The notes beneath the pieces are model-generated. The model was not told where the DNA came from, did no database searches, and saw only the letters and a program-made list of their open reading frames with translations. The position numbers were made by a program, and so were the translations under genes. A stretch of DNA of 64,000 bases from JAJYRX01 sp041655275 (GTDB taxonomy: Bacteria; Pseudomonadota; Gammaproteobacteria; Burkholderiales; Burkholderiaceae_B), in the NCBI GenBank assembly GCA_041655275.1, contig JBBAFU010000012.1, positions 16,437 through 80,436 of the forward strand, read 5' to 3'. Below, piece by piece: positions 9,284 through 16,414 of this stretch. Within the stretch, counting starts at the first letter, position 1. Each line of letters opens with the position of its first letter.

Positions 9284-10252
9284 CTAGCCACCCACCGCGC
9301 GATGATGAAATATAAAGCCAATGGTGTTGAGCAACAGCTGCGCGGCCAGTATCGAAGTGACACCATTCGCATCGTAGGCCGGCGCAACCTCAACCAGATC
9401 GATACCGGCTATAGCACCGCGAGAGCGTTGCGACAAGGCTTCCAGGATCTCGAGCACCTCATAATAGAGAAAGCCGCCGTGGCTGGGAGTGCCGGTGCCC
9501 GGTGCGATTGAGGGATCGAAGCCATCGATATCAATCGTGACATAGTAATGTGGCACCACCGGTATTTGTTCCAGTACACCAGCCACCCCCAGTGCCCGCA
9601 CGTCCCTGACCGAAAGAATCCGCGAACCGCTGTCACGTGCTGCATCATAGTCGGACCGGTTCGACGACGAGACATTGCGGATGCCCATCTGCGTCATACC
9701 GGTCACATGCGACATTTCGGAGGCGCGCCGCAAAGGATTGCCATGACCATATCGCACGCCGTGACGCTCATCGACGAAATCCAGGTGAGCGTCGAAATGA
9801 ATAATATGCACCGGCTCATGCAGCCGAAATGCGGCAATGACGGGCGCGTGAATGGAATGATCTCCGCCCAGCACCACGGGCATCACACCTTTACGCAGGA
9901 TTTGCTCCACGGCCGCCTGGATATTGGCGTTCGATGTGGCCATATCGGTATGCACGATATCGGCATCACCCACATCGACCATGCGAACCTCGCTTTCACG
10001 CAAATAGGTAGTATCGCGTTCATGATCATAGGCGCCGTCATGGCCGAAGGCGAACAGCGTCGAAGCTTCACGGATTGCGCGTGGACCAAAACGCGCTCCC
10101 GGTCGCCATTGTGTACCCATGTCATTGGGCGCTCCCAGAATAGCGACATCAGCGTCCAGCTGCGCCAGATCAAGCTGCACCGGCGCCTTGCCGAAAGTGC
10201 AGTGGCCAACAAACGGTAGGTTCAGACGTCCTGTTTCATAACCATGTGACAT
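9284..10252 (-). CDS. Ureohydrolase (agmatinase/guanidinase family), paralogue 3
   Basis: About 322 residues from the ATG at 10252 (AAGGA upstream); an in-frame TTG at 10300 would give 338. Metal and catalytic motifs are present: GGDHS, FDAHLDF, TIDIDGFDPS and GIDLVEVAP. The substrate-loop motif is GTGTPSHGGF, so the Glu-Pro seen in paralogue 1 (SPEPGG) is Ser-His here. The RPGARFGPRAIR block of classical agmatinases is present. Three ureohydrolases in 4 kb with distinct loops suggest either subunits of a hetero-oligomer or enzymes for successive substrates. Confidence 0.87.
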   Translation of the reverse strand: MSHGYETGRLNLPFVGHCTFGKAPVQLDLAQLDADVAILGAPNDMGTQWRPGARFGPRAIREASTLFAFGHDGAYDHERDTTYLRESEVRMVDVGDADIVHTDMATSNANIQAAVEQILRKGVMPVVLGGDHSIHAPVIAAFRLHEPVHIIHFDAHLDFVDERHGVRYGHGNPLRRASEMSHVTGMTQMGIRNVSSSNRSDYDAARDSGSRILSVRDVRALGVAGVLEQIPVVPHYYVTIDIDGFDPSIAPGTGTPSHGGFLYYEVLEILEALSQRSRGAIAGIDLVEVAPAYDANGVTSILAAQLLLNTIGFIFHHRAVGG

Positions 10253-10327
10253 AACAACAGGTCCTTCTCCATGAACAACTTGGCGGAACGAGTTCTTCAA
10301 ATACTCGCAATGGGAACGCCGTGATGA

Positions 10328-10612
10328 CTAGCGGATCTCGATCTCGACAAAGACGAATTCAGCGTCGCCGGGATTGATGACATTGTGGCGCACACCTGCC
10401 GGGCGCGTGTAGGATTGGCCCGTGACCAGTTCGGCGGTGTTTGTGCCTTCGTCGGTTTCCAGCTGCAGCGGGCCGCTCGTCATGGGCACCACCACATAAT
10501 CCATGGCGTGCGTATGCCAGCCGGTTTCAGCGCCGGGCGCAAACCGCCACTCCGTCACTTTCACCCGCTCATTGTCGATCTGTACCGTGGGGACTGCCTG
10601 TGGCCTGCCCAT
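10328..10612 (-). CDS. Small cupin-domain protein
   Basis: A 94-residue single-cupin protein. Motif 1 has the His pair (ETGWHTHAMDYVVVPMTSG, residues about 29-47) but lacks the usual Glu. Motif 2 supplies a third His (AGVRHNVINPG). It may bind a metal and act as a small dioxygenase, isomerase or ligand sensor. It lies 76 bases upstream of ureohydrolase 3 on the same strand and is probably co-transcribed. Function not assignable. Confidence 0.75.
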   Translation of the reverse strand: MGRPQAVPTVQIDNERVKVTEWRFAPGAETGWHTHAMDYVVVPMTSGPLQLETDEGTNTAELVTGQSYTRPAGVRHNVINPGDAEFVFVEIEIR

Positions 10613-10706
10613 GATGCAACCTCCGTCGCCTGATTAAGCTGACGACATGGTATCAGAATCCACATCCTGATTCGATGAACTAACAGACCTGTACCCGCGG
10701 TGCAAA

Positions 10707-10744
10707 CAAAAAAGCCCTGCTCGCCATCAAAGGCGGCAGGGCTT
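10707..10744 (-). terminator. Intrinsic terminator of the rplC-rpsQ operon
   Basis: Reading on the minus strand after rpsQ, a stem of AAGCCCTGC pairs with GCAGGGCTT (10712-10720 with 10736-10744) and is followed by a T6 run (10708-10713). It marks the end of the ribosomal operon right after rpsQ, so rplN is not read through from here. Confidence 0.85.
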
Positions 10745-10763
10745 CACGTACCGGACCCCGGCG

Positions 10764-11051
10764 TCAGATGACGCGGGCGGCTTCTACCAGTCGTACAACC
10801 GTCCACGCCTTGTGGCGGCTGATGGGACGACCTTCGGTAATCTCGACGGTGTCGCCTTCGTTGTACTGGTTGTTTTCATCATGCGCCTTGTACTTGGCCG
10901 AGCGGATGATGAATTTTCCGAAGACGGGATGCTTGACGCGGCGATCGACCTGCACCACCACTGTCTTGTCCATCTTGTTGCTGACTACCTTGCCGGTCAA
11001 GGAACGCTTGCGCTTGACAGGCTCGGCAGCCGGTGTCTGGGTTTCGCTCAT
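10764..11051 (-). CDS. rpsQ: 30S ribosomal protein S17
   Basis: The 95-residue primary 16S rRNA-binding protein S17, recognised from RSLTGKVVSNKMDKTVVVQV and the KYKAHDE block. The start is the ATG at 11051, one base after the L29 stop; longer in-frame openings only read through the L29 gene. It is the last gene of this operon. In most bacteria rplN would follow in or next to the same cluster; here a terminator and unrelated genes follow. Confidence 0.97.
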   Translation of the reverse strand: MSETQTPAAEPVKRKRSLTGKVVSNKMDKTVVVQVDRRVKHPVFGKFIIRSAKYKAHDENNQYNEGDTVEITEGRPISRHKAWTVVRLVEAARVI

Positions 11052-11052
11052 G

Positions 11053-11244
11053 TCACTGTCCTGCATTCTGGGCCATGACCGTGCGCACGCGCGCGATGTC
11101 GCGGCGTACCTGGCGGATCTGGCTGGTATTGGTAAGCTGCTGGGTGGCACGCTGCATGCGCAGGTTGAATTGTGCCTTGAGCAGGCTTTCGAGCTCGGTC
11201 TGGAGCTCGGCGGCGCTTTTCTCGCGCAGTTCGCTGGCTTTCAT
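11053..11244 (-). CDS. rpmC: 50S ribosomal protein L29
   Basis: A 63-residue helical protein, MKASELREKSAAELQTELES, with the RxDIARVRTVM motif. It binds 23S rRNA near the peptide exit tunnel. The ATG at 11244 follows the L16 stop by about 10 bases. Too small to stand out by length, but the position between rplP and rpsQ and the sequence make it certain. Confidence 0.97.
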   Translation of the reverse strand: MKASELREKSAAELQTELESLLKAQFNLRMQRATQQLTNTSQIRQVRRDIARVRTVMAQNAGQ

Positions 11245-11254
11245 GTGGATTCTC

Positions 11255-11668
11255 CTAGCCCATCTGGCGCGACACGAAGGTCGTCGACATGGGCAGCTTG
11301 GCTGCCGCCAGGCGGAAAGCCTCGCGCGCCAGTTCTTCGCTGACCCCTTCCATCTCGTACAGGACCTTGCCGGGCTGGATTTCAGCCACCCAGAACTCGG
11401 GGCTGCCCTTGCCGCTTCCCATGCGCACTTCAAGCGGCTTCTTGGAGATGGGCTTGTCGGGAAACACGCGAATCCAGATGCGGCCACCGCGCTTGATGTG
11501 ACGGTTGATGGCCCGGCGCGCCGCCTCGATCTGGCGTGCAGTGAGCCGGCCACGGCCCGTGGCCTTGAGGCCAAACTCGCCGAACGAGACCTGGGCGCCG
11601 CGCGTTGCCAGGCCGGTGTTGCGGCCCTTGTGCTCTTTGCGATACTTTCTGCGTGAAGGTTGCAGCAT
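11255..11668 (-). CDS. rplP: 50S ribosomal protein L16
   Basis: 137 residues of normal length, starting MLQPSRRKYRKEHKGR. The conserved GRIWIRVFPDKP and MGSGKGSPEFWVA (the KGxPExW loop) are present. It helps position tRNA at the A site and peptidyl transferase centre. It begins 2 bases after the rpsC stop. Confidence 0.98.
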   Translation of the reverse strand: MLQPSRRKYRKEHKGRNTGLATRGAQVSFGEFGLKATGRGRLTARQIEAARRAINRHIKRGGRIWIRVFPDKPISKKPLEVRMGSGKGSPEFWVAEIQPGKVLYEMEGVSEELAREAFRLAAAKLPMSTTFVSRQMG

Positions 11669-11670
11669 GA

Positions 11671-12444
11671 TTATTCTCCTTCGGGCGCCGCGGGCGCTTC
11701 GCTGCGGCGCGCACCCCGGCTGCGGCCGGGACGGCGATCCGGACGATCGCCACGCGGACGGCGGGCACGGCGCTCTTCATCGCGCGGCAGTGCCGGCTCA
11801 GCGGGCATTTCACCATTGGGCAGCATGTCGCCCTTGTAGACCCATACCTTGATGCCGATGATCCCGTAGGTAGTATGCGCTTCGGCGGTACCGTAATCAA
11901 TATTGGCACGCAGGGTATGCAGGGGCACACGGCCTTCGCGATACCATTCGGTACGCGCGATTTCGATGCCGTTGAGCCGGCCCGCACTCTGGATCTTGAT
12001 CCCCTGGGCACCCAGGCGCATGGCATTCTGCATGGCCCGCTTCATGGCCCGGCGGAACATGATGCGCTTTTCGAGCTGCTGGGCAATGGAGTCTGCAATC
12101 AGCTGGGCATCGGTTTCCGGACGACGGATTTCCTCGATGTTGACGTGCACGGGCACGCCCAGCAGGCGCTGCAGATCGCCCTTCAGGTTTTCGATATCCT
12201 CGCCGCGCTTGCCGATCACCACACCCGGACGTGCCGAATAGATGGTGATGCGTGCATTCTTGGCCGGGCGCTCGATGACCACACGGCCGACCGAGGCGTT
12301 CTTCAGTTTCTTCTTCAGATACTCACGCACCTGAATGTCTTCACGCAACATACCGCTGAATGCCTTCTTGTTGGCAAACCAGCGGGATGTCCAGTTGCGA
12401 TTGACTGCAAGACGGAAGCCAATCGGATGGATTTTCTGTCCCAT
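11671..12444 (-). CDS. rpsC: 30S ribosomal protein S3
   Basis: 257 residues. The KH-type RNA-binding region (VVIGKRGEDIENLK, about 75-88) and the mRNA-entry helicase residues (ERRIMFRRAMKRA-like block, about 130) are present. The C-terminus carries an Arg/Pro-rich tail of about 35 residues (RRARRPRGDRPDRRPGRSRG), longer than in Escherichia coli but common in betaproteobacteria. Confidence 0.98.
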   Translation of the reverse strand: MGQKIHPIGFRLAVNRNWTSRWFANKKAFSGMLREDIQVREYLKKKLKNASVGRVVIERPAKNARITIYSARPGVVIGKRGEDIENLKGDLQRLLGVPVHVNIEEIRRPETDAQLIADSIAQQLEKRIMFRRAMKRAMQNAMRLGAQGIKIQSAGRLNGIEIARTEWYREGRVPLHTLRANIDYGTAEAHTTYGIIGIKVWVYKGDMLPNGEMPAEPALPRDEERRARRPRGDRPDRRPGRSRGARRSEAPAAPEGE

Positions 12445-12453
12445 TGCTGCTCC

Positions 12454-12783
12454 TTAAGCGCCGACCCTGACCACGATGTGGCAGGTCTGCTTTTCTATAC
12501 GGTTGCCCCGGCCCTTGGCACGGGCGCGAAACCGCTTCATCGACTGGCCCTTGTCCACGAAAATCGTGGTCACACGAAGCTCGTCGATATCCGCGCCGTC
12601 ATTGTGTTCGGCATTGGCAATGGCCGATTCGAGCGCCTTCTTGATGATGCCGGCCGCCTTCTTGGGCGAGAACGTGAGAATGTTCAGCGCCTGCTCTACC
12701 GGCTTGCCGCGCACCAGATCCGCCACCAGGCGTGCCTTCTGGGCTGAAATGGGGACGCCACGAACTTTCGCTTGGGTTTCCAT
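12454..12783 (-). CDS. rplV: 50S ribosomal protein L22
   Basis: 109 residues with the conserved VRGVPISAQKARLVADLVRG start region and the beta-hairpin RFRARAKGRGNRI that lines the exit tunnel and is a macrolide-resistance site. Normal length; 3 bases after the S19 stop. Confidence 0.98.
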   Translation of the reverse strand: METQAKVRGVPISAQKARLVADLVRGKPVEQALNILTFSPKKAAGIIKKALESAIANAEHNDGADIDELRVTTIFVDKGQSMKRFRARAKGRGNRIEKQTCHIVVRVGA

Positions 12784-12786
12784 GGC

Positions 12787-13062
12787 TTATCTCCGTGACT
12801 TCCTGTCCGCCGCGTGCCCCTTGAAGGTGCGCGTCAGGGCGAACTCGCCAAGCTTGTGGCCGACCATGTTCTCGTTGATGTACACGGGAACATGCTGACG
12901 GCCGTTGTGCACGGCAATCGTGAGCCCGATGAACTCGGGCAGGATGGTGGAACGGCGCGACCAGGTACGAATCGGCCGCCTGTCTTTGCCCTCGATCGCC
13001 GCTTCCACCTTGGCAATAAGGTGGGCGTCGACAAATGGGCCTTTCTTGATGGAACGTGACAT
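12787..13062 (-). CDS. rpsS: 30S ribosomal protein S19
   Basis: 91 residues, MSRSIKKGPFVDAHL, with the conserved block HNGRQHVPVYINENMVGHKL. It binds 16S rRNA in the head of the small subunit together with S13. The ATG at 13062 follows the L2 stop by 12 bases. Confidence 0.98.
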   Translation of the reverse strand: MSRSIKKGPFVDAHLIAKVEAAIEGKDRRPIRTWSRRSTILPEFIGLTIAVHNGRQHVPVYINENMVGHKLGEFALTRTFKGHAADRKSRR

Positions 13063-13074
13063 GTGTTTTGCCCT

Positions 13075-13902
13075 TTACTTGCGCTTGCGGCGCGAGACAA
13101 TCATGTTGTCGGTACGCTTGTTGCGACGCGTGCGATAACCCTTGGCCGGCGTGCCCCACGGGCTGACCGGCTCGCGGCCCTCGCCCGTCTTGCCCTCGCC
13201 CCCGCCGTGGGGGTGATCGATCGGGTTCATGGCCACGCCGCGCACGCCGGGGCGTACACCGCGCCAGCGCATGGCGCCCGCCTTGCCGATCTGGCGCAGG
13301 CTGTTGTCCTCGTTACCGACCTCGCCGATGGTGGCGCGGCAATCGATGTGCACACGGCGCACCTCACCCGAGCGCAGACGCACCTGGGCATAGCTGCCTT
13401 CGCGCGCCAGCAGCACTGCCGACGCACCCGCCGAACGCGCCAGCTGCGCGCCCTTGCCGGGCATCATCTCGACACAGTGGATGGTGGCACCGACCGGAAT
13501 GTTGCGGATGGGCAGGGCATTGCCGGCACGGATGGGCGCATCCTGACCCGACATGATGCTGGCCCCGACCGCAAGACCGCGCGGCGCGATGATGTAACGA
13601 CGCTCACCGTCGGCATAGCACACCAGTGCGATGTGCGCCGTACGGTTGGGGTCGTACTCCAGACGCTCCACACGCGCGGGGATGCCATCCTTGTTGCGAC
13701 GGAAATCGATGACGCGATAGTGGCGCTTGTGACCGCCGCCACGCTGGCGAACGGTGATGTGACCATTGTGGTTGCGCCCGGAGCTGCGCGATTTCGGCTC
13801 GAGAAGGCCGGCAAAGGGCGCGCCCTTGTGCAGCTCGGGATGCACGACCTTGATCATGCCGCGGCGACCGGGCGAAGTGGGTTTGACTTTGACCAGTGCC
13901 AT
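13075..13902 (-). CDS. rplB: 50S ribosomal protein L2
   Basis: 275 residues. The peptidyl-transferase-region motif NPIDHPHGGGEGKTGEGR is intact, as is the RNA-binding GGGHKRHYR. Starts at the base after the rplW stop. Standard length. Confidence 0.98.
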   Translation of the reverse strand: MALVKVKPTSPGRRGMIKVVHPELHKGAPFAGLLEPKSRSSGRNHNGHITVRQRGGGHKRHYRVIDFRRNKDGIPARVERLEYDPNRTAHIALVCYADGERRYIIAPRGLAVGASIMSGQDAPIRAGNALPIRNIPVGATIHCVEMMPGKGAQLARSAGASAVLLAREGSYAQVRLRSGEVRRVHIDCRATIGEVGNEDNSLRQIGKAGAMRWRGVRPGVRGVAMNPIDHPHGGGEGKTGEGREPVSPWGTPAKGYRTRRNKRTDNMIVSRRKRK

Positions 13903-14199
13903 TTAATTCACCTCTGAAAAATCGAGTTCCTGGCCTTCCTTCAGGGCGACGTAGGCCTTGCGCTCGTTGCGACGCCGGCCGACATGACGGCCGAAGCGCT
14001 TGACCTTGCCATTCTGGTTGAGAACCTGAACGGATTCGACCTGTACCTTGAAGAGCAGCTCGACCGCAGCCTTGATTTCAGGCTTGGTCGCATCGGGCGC
14101 CACGCGGAAAGCGATCTGCTGATGTCTTTCAGCGATATCGGTGGCCTTTTCCGTGACCACGGGCGCCAGGATGACCTGCATCAGACGTTCGACGTTCAT
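13903..14199 (-). CDS. rplW: 50S ribosomal protein L23
   Basis: 98 residues, with VTEKATDIAERHQQIAFRVAPDATK and the extended loop GRHVGRRRNERKAYV. It forms the docking site for trigger factor and SRP at the tunnel exit. Its ATG overlaps the rplD stop by 4 bases. Confidence 0.97.
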   Translation of the reverse strand: MNVERLMQVILAPVVTEKATDIAERHQQIAFRVAPDATKPEIKAAVELLFKVQVESVQVLNQNGKVKRFGRHVGRRRNERKAYVALKEGQELDFSEVN

Positions 14200-14816
14200 C
14201 CCAGGATCTCCTCAAGTTGAGCCATGGCCGGACGCGTGATCAGCACTGTCTTGTAGTGGATCAGCGAGAGCGGATCGGCATAGCGCGTCTCGACAACCGA
14301 CACATTGGGCAGGTTGCGGGTCGCCAGATAGACGTTCTCGTCCACCGCGTCGGTGATGATGAGCACGGACTCCAGACCCATGCCCTTGATCTTCTGTGCT
14401 GCCAGACGCGTCTTGGGCGCCTCGAGCGAGAAGGAGTCGACCACGGCGACGCGGTCTTCGCGGGCGAGCTGCGACAGGATGGCGCGCATCCCGGCACGGT
14501 ACATCTTCTTGTTCACCTTGTGCGAGAAGTTCTCGTCCGGCGAGCTGGGGAAGGTACGGCCACCGCCACGCCACAAGGGCGAGGACGCGGCACCTGCGCG
14601 GGCACGACCCGTGCCTTTCTGGCGCCAGGGCTTGCGCGTGCTGTAGGCGACTTCCGCCCGGGTCTTCTGGGCCCGGTTGCCGCTGCGGGCATTGGCCTGA
14701 TAGGCGACAACGACCTGATGCACCAGTGCCTCGTTGAAATCACGACCAAACACCGTGGCCGGCGCGGCGACCATCTGGGCCGACTGACCCTGATCATCCA
14801 GGAGTTTGAGTTCCAT
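14196..14816 (-). CDS. rplD: 50S ribosomal protein L4
   Basis: 206 residues. The tunnel-lining loop is present (KPWRQKGTGRARAGAASSPL, about 62-81). In gammaproteobacteria L4 represses the S10 operon by binding a leader hairpin; whether this applies to the rplC-led operon here is unknown. Starts 2 bases after rplC. Confidence 0.97.
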   Translation of the reverse strand: MELKLLDDQGQSAQMVAAPATVFGRDFNEALVHQVVVAYQANARSGNRAQKTRAEVAYSTRKPWRQKGTGRARAGAASSPLWRGGGRTFPSSPDENFSHKVNKKMYRAGMRAILSQLAREDRVAVVDSFSLEAPKTRLAAQKIKGMGLESVLIITDAVDENVYLATRNLPNVSVVETRYADPLSLIHYKTVLITRPAMAQLEEILG

Positions 14817-14818
14817 GA

Positions 14819-15499
14819 TCAGACCCCCTTTCCAGATGACTTGAGCGCCGGACGAACGACGATATTGCCGTTCTTGTGGCCGGGCACTGCACCCTTGACC
14901 AACAGCAGACCGCGTTCGGCATCCACCCGCACAATGTCCAGGTTCTGCACGGTACGCGTGACGCTGCCCAGGTGGCCCGCCATCTTCTTGCCGGGGAATA
15001 CCCGGCCCGGATCCTGCGCCATGCCGGTGGAGCCGGGCACGCGATGCGAGATCGAGTTGCCGTGGCTGCGATCCTGGCCACTGAAGTGGTGGCGCTTGAT
15101 GGTGCCCGCAAAGCCCTTCCCGATCGTGGTGCCCGTGACATCAACCTGCTGGCCGGCCTGGAAAAGGCTGTCGACCGCAAGCTCGGCGCCGGCGTTGTAC
15201 TCGCCGACCCGGGCGGGATCGAGACGGAATTCCTTGAGAATGCTGCCGGCCTGTGTGCCGGCCTTGGCATAATGGCCCGCCAGGGGACGGGTCACGCGCG
15301 ACGGGCGTCGCGTGCCATAAGCCACCTGAACGGCGGCGTAGCCATCGGTTTGCGGCGTCTTGACCTGGGTAATGCGATTGTTGGACACATCCAGCACAGT
15401 AACCGGGACAGAATCACCTTCCTCAGTGAAGATGCGCGTCATGCCCAGCTTGCGCCCAACGAGCCCCAGCCGCCACGCGGCAGGTGTCGTGTTCGACAT
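14819..15499 (-). CDS. rplC: 50S ribosomal protein L3, first gene of its operon
   Basis: 226 residues from the ATG at 15499, which has GGAG 6 bases upstream; an in-frame ATG 4 codons earlier overlaps that ribosome-binding site. The GLVGRKLGMTRIF start and the conserved block GKGFAGTIKRHHF near the peptidyl transferase centre are present, as is the methylated-Gln loop region. It normally follows rpsJ directly; here rpsJ lies about 43 kb away and the gene has its own promoter. Confidence 0.97.
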   Translation of the reverse strand: MSNTTPAAWRLGLVGRKLGMTRIFTEEGDSVPVTVLDVSNNRITQVKTPQTDGYAAVQVAYGTRRPSRVTRPLAGHYAKAGTQAGSILKEFRLDPARVGEYNAGAELAVDSLFQAGQQVDVTGTTIGKGFAGTIKRHHFSGQDRSHGNSISHRVPGSTGMAQDPGRVFPGKKMAGHLGSVTRTVQNLDIVRVDAERGLLLVKGAVPGHKNGNIVVRPALKSSGKGV

Positions 15500-15621
15500 T
15501 GTTTTCTCCATTCCCGACTGCGATTGGTCGGGGCTAATACCATGCGGCCTTGCCCATCAATTTCAGGGCCGGGACGCACACGATTCTTTCATGGCCAAGG
15601 CATACCAAGACCAAGTCCGGC

Positions 15622-15651
15622 AGTATAGCATGTTCATGGTGCGAAATGCAA
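15622..15651 (-). promoter_or_regulatory. Sigma70-type promoter of the rplC operon
   Basis: On the minus strand TTGCAT (15646-15651) and TATACT (15622-15627) are separated by 18 bases, with TG one base before the -10 box. The predicted start near 15614 leaves a leader of about 115 bases. That leader contains a small hairpin (CCCGAC/GTCGGG, 15513-15532) just upstream of the rplC ribosome-binding site. This promoter makes the ribosomal cluster independent of rpsJ. Confidence 0.75.
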
Positions 15652-15676
15652 AAAAGACTATATCAATCTGCAGGGC

Positions 15677-16021
15677 TCAGGGCGAAAGCCTCGTGAATTG
15701 ATTTCTTGGCAGCAAACGTCTGAAATCTCCGTCAAAGCTGACAACATGCTCACCCTGATGAATCACTGCTGCGGCCAGCCACGCATCCGGCAGATCATTT
15801 GCGCAAAGCGCCTCATCCAGACACAATCGACGCAGGACAGGCCACTCTTCACCCACCACCGCGGGCTCTATGGCAGCGGCCTGCAGTAACGCGTCAATGA
15901 ACTGCAACGCTGCACCCTGGCTCGCACTGGATATTGCCTGTTCCAGCCAAGCCCGTGCGGGCGCATGCTGCGGATGATCGCTACGCGACGCAGCGATCAA
16001 TATAGTCACATCAGGCGTCAT
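15677..16021 (-). CDS. VapC-like PIN-domain protein with an internal deletion
   Basis: About 114 residues from MTPDVTILIAASRSDHPQH (start at 16021, inside the end of the antitoxin gene). The N-terminal strand with the first Asp and the C-terminal block NDLPDAWLAAAVIHQGEHVVSFDGDF are classical VapC. The stretch between them is about 20-25 residues short, and the usual central Glu-containing helix (LxEFLRLVTN-type) cannot be found. The nuclease may therefore be inactive. The in-frame shortening leaves the reading frame open. An alternative ATG at 16033 adds four residues. Confidence 0.75.
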   Translation of the reverse strand: MTPDVTILIAASRSDHPQHAPARAWLEQAISSASQGAALQFIDALLQAAAIEPAVVGEEWPVLRRLCLDEALCANDLPDAWLAAAVIHQGEHVVSFDGDFRRLLPRNQFTRLSP

Positions 16022-16244
16022 TGTCGGCGGCATCCCGCAAGGCCTTGTTGCTCAGGCCATCAAGACCGGGCATCAGCCCGCCTTTTCCATGATAGACAGG
16101 CAGACGAACATGTGTCGCGGGCATTCTCTGCCTCTGCAGCCGCAGCCCTTCCTCGATGAGCCGGGTCAATGTGGTGCGCTCTTGTACAGCAGTGATTTTT
16201 GCTTGGGCAAGCAAAGCATCGTTCAGATCAAGGGTGGTTTTCAC
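16011..16244 (-). CDS. VapB-like antitoxin
   Basis: About 77 residues. The probable GTG start at 16244 gives VKTTLDLNDALLAQAKITAVQERTTL, the ribbon-helix-helix DNA-binding N-terminus of VapB-type (MRTTLxLDDDLL) antitoxins. The tail (LPVYHGKGGLMPGLDGL) is the usual toxin-wrapping extension. The start is uncertain because no strong ribosome-binding site is visible; a TTG two codons earlier is possible. It overlaps the toxin gene by 11 bases, as in typical toxin-antitoxin operons. Confidence 0.75.
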   Translation of the reverse strand: MKTTLDLNDALLAQAKITAVQERTTLTRLIEEGLRLQRQRMPATHVRLPVYHGKGGLMPGLDGLSNKALRDAADNDA

Positions 16245-16414
16245 AAGCAATGAAACGACCGTTTCAGCACTCGGCAATCGTCCTCGGATGACCCTTGACG
16301 CGCCCACGCTTGTCGCCTGCCGGCCCGCATCCCTACAATCGGCGAAGTGCGGGTCTGCGTACCGCCCTGTCTGAATTCCGTCTGAACCCACCGAACTCTC
16401 GAGGCCGACCGTCC

